DNA from: Faecalibacterium prausnitzii
GTDB taxonomy: Bacteria; Bacillota; Clostridia; Oscillospirales; Ruminococcaceae
Assembly (NCBI RefSeq): GCF_003324185.1
Contig: NZ_PXUP01000003.1
Location: 62,001-126,000, forward strand
Length of the DNA: 64,000 nt
Direction of reading: 5' to 3'
Position 1 is the first letter of the stretch. Each line of letters begins with the position of its first letter. Shown here in pieces: positions 32,779-40,980 of the stretch. A model generated the notes under the pieces. That model had not been told where the DNA came from. It saw only the letters and a list, made by a program, of their open reading frames with translations, and made no database searches. The position numbers were made by a program, and so were the translations under genes.

Positions 32779-34485
32779 ATGGAGCAAAAACGCCTGTGTC
32801 CGTTCTGCATGGGGGAACTGCCGCCTGCGGCGACCGTCTGCCCCCATTGCGGGAAGATCTTAGAGGAATGCAACCCGGCGGGCTGCCTGCCGGTGGGCAC
32901 GGTGCTGGCCGGGCGCTACACCGTGGGCGAGATGCGCAGTCTGGACGGCGAAGGCGTGCTGTACAGCGGCGTGGAGAATCTGGGTGGCTTCCGAGTGACC
33001 ATCAAGGAGTACCTGCCGGTCACCCTGTCTGCCGAGCGCGGGGCGGACTGCATCCTGCGCCCCAAGCAGGGCAGCGAAGTGCTGTTCAAGACCACCCGCA
33101 TGGACTTTGCAGACCTGTACCGCGCCATCCAACGCATTACCCCCGCCAGCGGTCTGGAGGCCGTGCTGGACGTGGTGGAGGCCAACAACACCGTGTATGC
33201 GGTGCTGGAAAACCTGGGCGGCACCCCGCTGGAGCAATGGCTGGAAAATCGTCCCGCTCCGGTGCAGGCAGAGGATGCCTGCGCCATGCTGCGGCCGGTG
33301 TTTGAGGGCGTGGCGGCCATGCACAAGGCAGGGCTGGTGCACCGCGGCATCTGCCCGGAGAATATCCGGGTGATGTCGGATGGCCGCTGTCGTCTGGCCG
33401 GGTACGCCACCGTGGGTCTGCGCACCGCAGGCAGCGGTCTGCACGAGCAGCTGTACGAGGGTTACTCCGCGCCGGAGCAGTACACCACCGCCGAGTTTGA
33501 GGGGCGCTACACCGACGAATACAGCCTTGCCGCCGTCTTTTACCGCATGGTATGCGGGCAGGCGCCCATGCCCGCTGCCCAGCGTGTGGTGTCGGACTCT
33601 AACCCCCGGGCACGCACCGTAGAGCCTGCCGTACCGGCCTATGTTTCCGATGTATTGCAGCTGGGGCTGCGGCTCAAGGTCATGGAGCGCATCCAGACCG
33701 TGCCGCAGCTGTATCAGGCGCTTTCTTCCAAGGAATATACCGCCGAGCTGACCCGCACCATGAAGCCGGAGACCCCGATGCATCCGGCGCGGACAGAGCA
33801 GAGCGGGCAGGGCAGGGAACACCTGCTCAGTTTGAAAGGGTTGCTGGCGGGCATCCTGATCCTGCTTTCCGTTCTGATCTTGCTCACCCTGTGGGGCATC
33901 GTGAGCAGCAAGGAGGAACAAACTCCCTCTTCGGAGCCGAGCTCGGAAGCTGCCAGCAGCGAGGAAATGAAGCCCCAGCACCTTGTGCCCAACTTTGTGG
34001 GCATCGATTACGAGCAGATCAAGAATAACCGCGAGTACACCAGTATGTACCTGTTCCGGGCGGTGCTGGAGTACAGCGATACCGTGCCTTCCGGGCAGAT
34101 CATCCGGCAGGAGCCGGAGGCCGGCGAGGTGATGGAGAACGGCGAGGTGATCCAGATCGTGGTCAGTCAGGGCCCGGAGAAGGTGGAGATGCCCAAGATC
34201 GTCGGTGCATCGCAGGATAAGGCTATTGAGATCCTGAGCAGCCGGGGGCTTGTGGCCAGCTGCTTTATGGTGGTGAATGATGGCTCCTACGCTACGGGCT
34301 GTGTGGTCTCTGCCAGCGAGGAAGAGGGCGCCATGGTCACGGTGGGCACGGTGATCACTGTGTATATCGCCGCAGACCCCAGTGTGCAGATCACTGCCAC
34401 CCCGGAGGAGCCTGCCGCTACCGAGCCTACCACCCCGGAAACGCCCCCGGAGGGCAGTACAGAGCCGGAATACGATACCAATTAA
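32779..34485 (+). CDS. Zinc-ribbon, pseudokinase and PASTA-domain membrane protein
   Basis: Protein of 568 residues. An N-terminal zinc ribbon (CPFC and CPHC, within the first 30 residues) precedes a Ser/Thr-kinase fold. The ATP-binding Lys76 (TIKEYLP) and APEQY are kept. The catalytic loop reads HRGICPEN, with Gly190 in place of the HRD aspartate, and the DFG motif is replaced by AGYA (Gly208). I therefore call it a pseudokinase. One membrane helix (about 352-378) leads to two extracellular PASTA domains (about 395-540), which in active kinases bind muropeptides or lipid II, and a Thr/Pro/Glu-rich tail. It stands alone between its own promoter and a terminator. Role inferred: cell-wall sensing or scaffolding. 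Confidence 0.85.
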   Translation: MEQKRLCPFCMGELPPAATVCPHCGKILEECNPAGCLPVGTVLAGRYTVGEMRSLDGEGVLYSGVENLGGFRVTIKEYLPVTLSAERGADCILRPKQGSEVLFKTTRMDFADLYRAIQRITPASGLEAVLDVVEANNTVYAVLENLGGTPLEQWLENRPAPVQAEDACAMLRPVFEGVAAMHKAGLVHRGICPENIRVMSDGRCRLAGYATVGLRTAGSGLHEQLYEGYSAPEQYTTAEFEGRYTDEYSLAAVFYRMVCGQAPMPAAQRVVSDSNPRARTVEPAVPAYVSDVLQLGLRLKVMERIQTVPQLYQALSSKEYTAELTRTMKPETPMHPARTEQSGQGREHLLSLKGLLAGILILLSVLILLTLWGIVSSKEEQTPSSEPSSEAASSEEMKPQHLVPNFVGIDYEQIKNNREYTSMYLFRAVLEYSDTVPSGQIIRQEPEAGEVMENGEVIQIVVSQGPEKVEMPKIVGASQDKAIEILSSRGLVASCFMVVNDGSYATGCVVSASEEEGAMVTVGTVITVYIAADPSVQITATPEEPAATEPTTPETPPEGSTEPEYDTN

Positions 34486-34500
34486 ACAGCATACAACAAA

Positions 34501-34544
34501 AGCAGAAGCGGGAGCCTTGAACGGGCTCCCGCTTCTGCTTGTTT
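34501..34544. terminator. Bidirectional terminator between the pseudokinase gene and gltD
   Basis: AGCAGAAGCGGGAGCC and GGCTCCCGCTTCTGCT form a perfect 16-base stem, with TTGTTT on the plus side and T-rich sequence on the minus side. Confidence 0.85.
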
Positions 34545-34567
34545 AGGATAGGAAAGAGAATGGCAAA

Positions 34568-36046
34568 TTAAAGGTTCGAGTAGCCCATTAGGCAGCGGTC
34601 CACCTCGGCGGCGCAATCGCGGCCCTCGCGCAGACCCCACACCACAAGGCTCTGGCCGCGGCGCATATCGCCGCAGACGAACACCTTGTCCACATTGGTC
34701 TTAAAGCTGTGGTCGGCTACATTGCCCCGGGCGGTCAGCTCCACCCCAAAGGCATCGGCTGTGTAGTTTTCGCAGCCGGTAAAGCCTGCGGCGATAAACG
34801 CCAGCTGGCAGTCGTAGGTAAATTCCTTGCCGGTGGGCACCATGCTGGTGCGGCCGGTCTCGGGGTCGCGCTCCGGCTTCAGGCAGCTGATGACGGCACC
34901 GGTCAGGTTACCGGCCTCGTCCTTCAAAAACTCCTTGACGGTGGTCTGGTACACGCGCGGGTCCTTGCCGAACTTGGCAATGCACTCGGTCTGACCATAG
35001 TCCACCTTCAGCACCCGGGGCCACTCCGGCCACGGGTTTGCGGCGGTGCGCTCGACAGGGGGCTGCGGCATCATTTCCAGCGCCATCAGGTCGGTGCAGC
35101 CCTGCCGCAGGGCAGTGCCCTGACAGTCGTTGCCGGTGTCGCCGCCGCCGATGACCAGTACGTTTTTACCGGCTGCATTGATGGCCTTGCCGTCTGCAAA
35201 ACCCGAGTCCAGCAGGCTCTTGGTCACGCTGGTCAGGTAGTCCACGGCAAAGTGTACACCCTTGGCGTCCCGGCCGGGCACGTTCAGGTCACGGGGCTTT
35301 TTTGCGCCGCAGCACAGCACCACGGCATCAAAATTTGCCAGCAGCTGCTCGGCGGGCACGGCACCGCCCACATCCATGCCGGTGCGGAACACAACACCCT
35401 CGGCCTGCATCAGCTTGACCCGGCGCTCGATGACCGCCTTGTCCAGCTTCATGTTGGGGATGCCGTACATCAGCAGACCGCCTACACGATCGGCGCGCTC
35501 AAACACCGTAACGGCGTGGCCGCGCTTGTTCAGGTACTCTGCCACCGAAAGCCCCGCAGGGCCGCTGCCCACCACGGCAACGCTCTTGCCGGTGCGAGTC
35601 GGCGGCGGGGTGGCTGTCAGCCAGTTCTTGGCGTAGGCTGTCTCAATGATGGCGTGCTCGTTTTCGCGTACGGTGACGCTGCTGCCAGTCACATCCCCGC
35701 AGGTGCAGGCGGCCTCGCACAGGGCGGGGCACACCCGGCTGGTAAACTCCGGGAAGCGGTTGGTGGCCATCAGGCGGTGGAGCGCAAGCTCCCACTTGCC
35801 GTGGTACACCAGATCGTTCCACTCCGGGATGAGGTTGTTCAGCGGACAGCCGGAGGCCATGCCGCCGATCATCATGCCCGCCTGACAGAAGGGCACGCCG
35901 CAGTCCATGCAGCGGGCGGCCTGCGTCTGCTGCTGCTCCCGCGAGAGCCAGATGTGGAACTCGTTAAAATTTTCAAGGCGCTCCAGCGGCGCAACGTCCG
36001 TGCTGGTCTTGCGCGCATAATCCATAAATCCTGTTGTCTTACCCAT
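34568..36046 (-). CDS. gltD: Glutamate synthase small subunit
   Basis: Flavoprotein of 492 residues that supplies electrons from NAD(P)H to the large subunit. N-terminal iron-sulfur cysteines are present (CMDCGVPFC and SRVCPALCEAACTCG). The FAD site is VAVVGSGPAGLSVAEYL and the NAD(P) site is LVIGGGDTGNDC. The ATG is preceded by AAGGAGG. It lies 14 bases after gltB in the same transcript. Confidence 0.97.
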   Translation of the reverse strand: MGKTTGFMDYARKTSTDVAPLERLENFNEFHIWLSREQQQTQAARCMDCGVPFCQAGMMIGGMASGCPLNNLIPEWNDLVYHGKWELALHRLMATNRFPEFTSRVCPALCEAACTCGDVTGSSVTVRENEHAIIETAYAKNWLTATPPPTRTGKSVAVVGSGPAGLSVAEYLNKRGHAVTVFERADRVGGLLMYGIPNMKLDKAVIERRVKLMQAEGVVFRTGMDVGGAVPAEQLLANFDAVVLCCGAKKPRDLNVPGRDAKGVHFAVDYLTSVTKSLLDSGFADGKAINAAGKNVLVIGGGDTGNDCQGTALRQGCTDLMALEMMPQPPVERTAANPWPEWPRVLKVDYGQTECIAKFGKDPRVYQTTVKEFLKDEAGNLTGAVISCLKPERDPETGRTSMVPTGKEFTYDCQLAFIAAGFTGCENYTADAFGVELTARGNVADHSFKTNVDKVFVCGDMRRGQSLVVWGLREGRDCAAEVDRCLMGYSNL

Positions 36047-36060
36047 GCTGCTGCCCCTCC

Positions 36061-39000
36061 TTACTTATGCTTCTGCACTGCATAAAATGCTTCGATCTGT
36101 GCCTGCTCGCCGTCCAGACCACGCTCCTCTACCGAGGCGATGACCCGCAGCATGCGGTCGTAATCGTAAGGCAGCACCTTTTTGAATTTGGGCAGGAACG
36201 CGCTGAAATTGTCCAAGATCTCCTTGCCGCGCGGAGAGCCGGTGGCCTCCACATGGGCGCGGATCAGCTCCTTCAGGGTGGCAACATCGTACTTGTGCTC
36301 CACCGGCTCCAGGCTGACGGTCTCCTTGTTCACCCGCTGGTAGAAGTCCCAGTTTTCGTCCAGCACATAGGCAATGCCGCCGGTCATACCGGCTGCAAAG
36401 TTCTTGCCGGTCTGTCCCAGCACCACCACGGTGCCGCCGGTCATGTACTCGCAGCCGTGGTCGCCCACGCCCTCCACAACGGCGGTCGCGCCGCTGTTGC
36501 GCACACAGAAGCGCTCACCGGCCACGCCGGAGATGAACGCCTTGCCGCTGGTAGCGCCGTACAGCGCCACGTTGCCGGTGATGATGTTCTCCTCGGGCTT
36601 GAAGTCGATGCCCTGCGGCGGGCGCACCACGATCTTGCCGCCGGAAAGGCCCTTGCCCATGTAGTCGTTGCAGTCACCCACCAGCTCCAGCGTCAGGCCA
36701 TTGGGGATAAAGGCACCAAAGCTCTGGCCGCCTGCACCGTTGCAGTGCACGGTGTACACATCGTCCGGCAGGTCGTTGCCGTATTTACGGGTGATCTCGC
36801 TGCCAAAGATGGCACCAAAGGCGCGATCCACGTTGGAAACATTCAGGCTGACGCTCTGGGGAGCCTTGCTGCCCAGCTTGAACTTCTTCATCAGCACCTT
36901 CATGTCCAGCGTGTTTTCCAGATGGAAGTCGTAGCTGTCCTCCTTGATAAAGTGGACGTTGCTGTTTGCAATGGCGGGGTTGTGCAGGATGCAGTCCAGA
37001 TCCAGCTTTGCGGCGCGGCTGCCCGGGGCAGCGGGCTTGACCCGCAGCAGATCGGTGCGGCCCACCAGCTCGTCCACGGTGCGCACGCCCAGCTTTGCCA
37101 TGTACTCCCGCAGCTCCTCTGCCACAAAGGTGAGGTAGTTGATGATGTACTCCGGCTTGCCCTTGAAGTTCTTGCGCAGCTCGGGGTTCTGGGTGCAGAT
37201 GCCCATGGGGCAGGTGTCCAGATTGCACACGCGCATCATCACGCAGCCCTCGGCCATCAGCAGGGTAGTGCCGAAGCCGAACTCCTCTGCGCCCAGCATA
37301 CAGCTGATGGCCACATCCCGGCCGGACAGCAGCTTGGAGTCGCTCTCAATGCGCACGCGGGTGCGCAGACCGTTCAGGATCAGGGTCTGGTGAGTCTCGG
37401 CGATGCCCAGCTCCCAAGGCAGACCTGCGTGCTTGATGGAGGTGCGGGGCGCAGCACCGGTGCCGCCGTCATAGCCGGACACCAGAATGACCTGTGCGCC
37501 GCCCTTGGCAACACCGGCGGCAATGGTGCCCACACCGGCCTCGCTGACCAGCTTGACGTTGATGTTAGCGCTGCGGTTGGCGTTTTTCAGATCGTAGATC
37601 AGCTCTGCCAGATCCTCGATGGAGTAGATATCGTGGTGGGGCGGGGGAGAGATCAGGCCCACGCCGGTGGTGCTGTGGCGGGTCTTGGCGATCCACGGAT
37701 ACACCTTGGCACCGGGCAGGTTGCCGCCCTCACCGGGCTTTGCGCCCTGTGCCAGCTTGATCTGGATCTCCTCGGCGCTGACCAGATATTTGCTGGTCAC
37801 GCCAAAGCGGGCAGAGGCCACCTGCTTGATCTTGGAATTGCTCTCGCTGTGGTAGCGCTCCTCAGGCTCGCCGCCCTCACCGGTATTGCTGCGGCCGCCC
37901 AGACGGTTCAGGGCAATGGCAACGGTCTCGTGCGCCTCACTGCTCAGTGCGCCGTAGCTCATGGCAGCGCCCTTGAACCGCTTGACGATGCTGGAGACCG
38001 GCTCTACTTCTTCCAGCGGGATGCCGCCGTCTGCGGCGTAGTTGAAGTCCAGCAGACTGCGCAGATGCACGCCCTCGGCACCCATGTTGTCCACCGTCTG
38101 GGTGAACTGCTTGAAGGTGTCGTAATCGCCGGTGCGGCAGGCCTTCTGGAACAGGTGGATGGTCTGGGGGTTGAACAGGTGCTCTTCCTTGCCGCTGCGG
38201 AACTTGTGGGCACCGCTGTCGGCCAGCTCCATGTTGATATCCAGTCCCAGCGGGTCAAAGGCAGCGTTATGCAGCGCCTCCACATCGGCCTGAATGTCTG
38301 CCATGCTGATGCCGCCCACGCGGCTCACCGTGCCGGTAAAGTATTTATCAATGACCTCCTTCGAGATGCCCACAGCCTCAAAGATCTGGCTGCTCTGGTA
38401 GCTCTGGATGGTGGAAATGCCCATCTTGGAGGCGATCTTCACGATGCCGTTGAGGATGGCGTTGTCGTAGTCCTGCACAGCGGCGTAATAGTCCTTGTCC
38501 AGCAGACCCTCGTCGATCAGCTGCCCGATGGTCTCGTGTGCCAGATAGGGGTTGATGGCGCAGGCACCGTAGCCCAGCAGGGTGGCAAAGTGGTGCACCT
38601 CCCGGGGCTCGGCGCTTTCCAGGATCAGCGCCAGCGCGGTGCTCTTTTTGGTGCGGATGAGGTACTGGGACACTGCCGACACCGCCAGCAGGCTGGGGAT
38701 GGTCACATGGTATTCATCCACGTCACGGTCGGACAGGATGATGATGTTCGCACCCTCCTTGTAGGCGCGGTCAACTTCCAGAAATACCCGGTCGATGGCC
38801 TTTTCCAGACTGGTGTTCTTGTAGTAGTTGATGGACACCGTAGCCACCTTGAAGCCCGGCACGTTCATGTACTTGATCTTCAACAGGTCGGTGTTGGTCA
38901 GGATGGGGTTGTGCACCTTGAGCACCTTGCAGTTCTCCGGCTTATCCTCCAGCAGGTTGCCGTGGGCACCGATGTAAACGCTGGTGGAGGTGACCACCTT

Positions 39001-40596
39001 TTCCCGGATGGCGTCAATGGGCGGGTTCGTCACCTGTGCGAACCGCTGCTTGAAGTAGTTGAACAGCGGGGGATGCTGGCTGCTGAGCACAGCCAGCGGG
39101 GTGTCGGTGCCCATGGCACCGGAGGGCTCTGCGCCCGCCCGCGCCATGGCAAGGATCATGGTGTTCACGTCCTCGTACTTGTAGCCGAACACTTTCTGCA
39201 GCCGGGTCAGCTGCTCGCCGGTGTAGCCTTCCACCTTCACGTTGGGGATCTTCAGCCCGCTCAGCTGCACCAGATTGCGGTCGATCCACTCGCCGTAGGG
39301 CTCGCGGCTGGCGTAAAGCTCCTTCAGCTTTTCGTCGTCCACCACCTCGCCCTTGACGGTATCCACCAGCAGCATCTTGCCGGGACGCAGGCGCTCCTTG
39401 ACCAGAATGTTCTCCGGGTCGCATTCCAGTACACCCACCTCAGAGGACAGGATCATGCGGCCGTCCTTGGTGATGTAGTAGCGGCTGGGGCGCAGACCGT
39501 TGCGGTCCAGCACCGCGCCCATCACATCGCCGTCCGAGAACAGGATGGCGGCGGGGCCGTCCCACGGCTCCAGCATGGTGGCGTAGTACTGGTAGAAATC
39601 CCGCTTTTTCTGGCTGATGTTCTTGTTGTTCTCCCACGGCTCGGGAATGGTGATCATCACGGCCAGCGGCAGATCCATACCGTTCATCACCATAAACTCC
39701 AGAGTGTTATCCAGCATGGCGGAGTCCGAACCGGAGGTGTTGATGATGGGCAGGATCTTGTTCATATCGTCCTGCAGAATGGGGCTGGAGATGCTCTCCT
39801 CACGCGCCAGCATGGCGTCGGTGTTGCCCTTGATGGTGTTGATCTCGCCGTTGTGCAGGATAAAGCGGTTGGGGTGTGCACGCATCCAGCTGGGGTTGGT
39901 GTTGGTAGAAAAGCGGCTGTGCACCATGCCGATGGCGGATTCATAATCCGGGTCCTGCAGATCAGCGTAGAAGCGGCGCAGGTCGTGCACGAGGAACATA
40001 CCCTTATACACGATAGTGCGGCTGGACAGGCTGGGCACATAGGTGCCGTTGCTGGCCTGCTCGAACACGCGGCGCACGATGTACAGGCGGCGGTCAAACT
40101 CGATGCCCTTGCTTACCTTGGCGGGCTTTTTGATGAAGCACTGCCAGATGGCGGGCATGCAGTCCCGGGCCTTCTGCCCCACGGCATCGGGGTCTACGGG
40201 CACTTCGCGCCATGCCAGAAACTCCAGCCCCTCCTTGCGGGTGACCACCTCGAACAGCTTCATGGCCTGTGCCCGCAGGTGCTCGTTCTGGGGGAAGAAG
40301 AACATACCCACGCCGTACTCCCGCTCGTTGCCCAGCCGAATGTTCAGCTCCTCGGCAACCTTGGAGAAGAACTTGTGGCTGATCTGCAGCAGGATGCCCA
40401 CGCCGTCGCCGGTCTTACCCTCGGCGTCCTTACCGGCGCGGTGCTCCAGCCGCTCCACGATGGACAGTGCATCGTCCACCGTCTGGTGGCTTTTACGTCC
40501 CTTGATGTCCACCACAGCGCCGATGCCGCAGGCATCGTGCTCGAACTGTGGGTCGTACAGACCAAGGGTGGTTTTCTGCTCTGTAAAGTTTTCCAT
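36061..40596 (-). CDS. gltB: Glutamate synthase large subunit
   Basis: Protein of 1511 residues that makes two glutamates from glutamine and 2-oxoglutarate. The class II glutamine amidotransferase domain starts at Cys23 (HDACGIG), so a 22-residue propeptide is expected to be removed. The central and FMN-binding synthase domains follow. The 3Fe-4S cysteines lie in VCNLDTCPMGICTQ. The C-terminal beta-helix (GXXGXXXG-like repeats) completes the usual layout. The ATG at 40596 has AAGGA 11 bases upstream; the in-frame ATG at 40608 overlaps that site. A long leader with an attenuator precedes it. Confidence 0.97.
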   Translation of the reverse strand: MENFTEQKTTLGLYDPQFEHDACGIGAVVDIKGRKSHQTVDDALSIVERLEHRAGKDAEGKTGDGVGILLQISHKFFSKVAEELNIRLGNEREYGVGMFFFPQNEHLRAQAMKLFEVVTRKEGLEFLAWREVPVDPDAVGQKARDCMPAIWQCFIKKPAKVSKGIEFDRRLYIVRRVFEQASNGTYVPSLSSRTIVYKGMFLVHDLRRFYADLQDPDYESAIGMVHSRFSTNTNPSWMRAHPNRFILHNGEINTIKGNTDAMLAREESISSPILQDDMNKILPIINTSGSDSAMLDNTLEFMVMNGMDLPLAVMITIPEPWENNKNISQKKRDFYQYYATMLEPWDGPAAILFSDGDVMGAVLDRNGLRPSRYYITKDGRMILSSEVGVLECDPENILVKERLRPGKMLLVDTVKGEVVDDEKLKELYASREPYGEWIDRNLVQLSGLKIPNVKVEGYTGEQLTRLQKVFGYKYEDVNTMILAMARAGAEPSGAMGTDTPLAVLSSQHPPLFNYFKQRFAQVTNPPIDAIREKVVTSTSVYIGAHGNLLEDKPENCKVLKVHNPILTNTDLLKIKYMNVPGFKVATVSINYYKNTSLEKAIDRVFLEVDRAYKEGANIIILSDRDVDEYHVTIPSLLAVSAVSQYLIRTKKSTALALILESAEPREVHHFATLLGYGACAINPYLAHETIGQLIDEGLLDKDYYAAVQDYDNAILNGIVKIASKMGISTIQSYQSSQIFEAVGISKEVIDKYFTGTVSRVGGISMADIQADVEALHNAAFDPLGLDINMELADSGAHKFRSGKEEHLFNPQTIHLFQKACRTGDYDTFKQFTQTVDNMGAEGVHLRSLLDFNYAADGGIPLEEVEPVSSIVKRFKGAAMSYGALSSEAHETVAIALNRLGGRSNTGEGGEPEERYHSESNSKIKQVASARFGVTSKYLVSAEEIQIKLAQGAKPGEGGNLPGAKVYPWIAKTRHSTTGVGLISPPPHHDIYSIEDLAELIYDLKNANRSANINVKLVSEAGVGTIAAGVAKGGAQVILVSGYDGGTGAAPRTSIKHAGLPWELGIAETHQTLILNGLRTRVRIESDSKLLSGRDVAISCMLGAEEFGFGTTLLMAEGCVMMRVCNLDTCPMGICTQNPELRKNFKGKPEYIINYLTFVAEELREYMAKLGVRTVDELVGRTDLLRVKPAAPGSRAAKLDLDCILHNPAIANSNVHFIKEDSYDFHLENTLDMKVLMKKFKLGSKAPQSVSLNVSNVDRAFGAIFGSEITRKYGNDLPDDVYTVHCNGAGGQSFGAFIPNGLTLELVGDCNDYMGKGLSGGKIVVRPPQGIDFKPEENIITGNVALYGATSGKAFISGVAGERFCVRNSGATAVVEGVGDHGCEYMTGGTVVVLGQTGKNFAAGMTGGIAYVLDENWDFYQRVNKETVSLEPVEHKYDVATLKELIRAHVEATGSPRGKEILDNFSAFLPKFKKVLPYDYDRMLRVIASVEERGLDGEQAQIEAFYAVQKHK

Positions 40597-40670
40597 AGTC
40601 TTTCCCATCCTTTTTACTTGTTTACCGGGGGCCGCGGCACCCTCCGCAGCTTTTTATCCCCTGCAAAAAG

Positions 40671-40713
40671 AAAAAAGCGCCCCGCAAGAGCATAGGATGC
40701 CCCTGCGGAACGC
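40671..40713 (-). terminator. Attenuator terminator in the gltB leader
   Basis: On the minus strand GCGTTCCGCA (40704-40713) pairs with TGCGGGGCGC (40677-40686), and GGGGCAT pairs with ATGCTCT. This gives a 17-base stem with a CCT loop, followed by TTTTTTCTTTTT. It lies between the predicted promoter and gltB, so it must be overcome for the gene to be expressed. Confidence 0.7.
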
Positions 40714-40723
40714 CTTTGTTCCG
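40706..40723 (-). promoter_or_regulatory. Antiterminator hairpin in the gltB leader
   Basis: CGGAAC and GTTCCG (minus strand) form a 6-base stem around the hexaloop AAAGGC. The 3' arm is part of the terminator stem, so the two structures exclude each other. The loop has A at position 1 and G at position 4, as in ANTAR protein targets, but the second hairpin of the ANTAR motif is not found. Confidence 0.45.
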
Positions 40724-40732
40724 ATACCTGAT

Positions 40733-40760
40733 ATTATACAGATTCCTGAAAAATCTTCAA
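40733..40760 (-). promoter_or_regulatory. Promoter of gltB-gltD
   Basis: On the minus strand TTGAAG (40755-40760), a 16-base spacer and a perfect TATAAT (40733-40738). This gives a leader of about 130 bases that holds the attenuator. The rest of the gltB-hcp gap contains the hcp terminator and nothing else I can name. Confidence 0.65.
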
Positions 40761-40844
40761 GTGACAGCTGCACCAAATATGCTACACACATTGCGCCGCT
40801 TCTTGTGCGAAACGCCGCGAGCCCCCGCAGCTGTGCGCGGTATA

Positions 40845-40889
40845 CAAGCAAAACCGTCGCACCCGGCGTTGTGCACGCGGGTACGGCGG
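40845..40889 (-). terminator. Probable terminator of hcp
   Basis: On the minus strand CCGCCGTACCCG pairs with CGGGTGCGACGG, followed by TTTTGCTTGT. A second small palindrome (CCTGAGT/ACTCAGG, about 40907-40923) lies closer to the gene. Confidence 0.5.
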
Positions 40890-40980
40890 TTTGGAGGAAT
40901 TTGCCCTGAGTGATGCGGAACACTCAGGACTCAGGAATGCTTTGATTTGCGGGTTTGTTGTAAAATAACCAAACGAAACC

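Noticed and set aside
36034-40695. Plus-strand open frame of 1553 codons opposite gltB
   Set aside because: It is the shadow of glutamate synthase, whose domains are clear. The translation is repetitive in His, Val, Gln and Leu without recognisable domains. Similar shadows lie opposite glgP, the GH13 gene and the dehydratase gene.
40597-40760. Full ANTAR dual-hairpin element in the gltB leader
   Set aside because: Only one hexaloop with A1 and G4 was found. The terminator hairpin has a three-base loop, so the two-hairpin motif is incomplete. Kept as an attenuator of unknown trigger.
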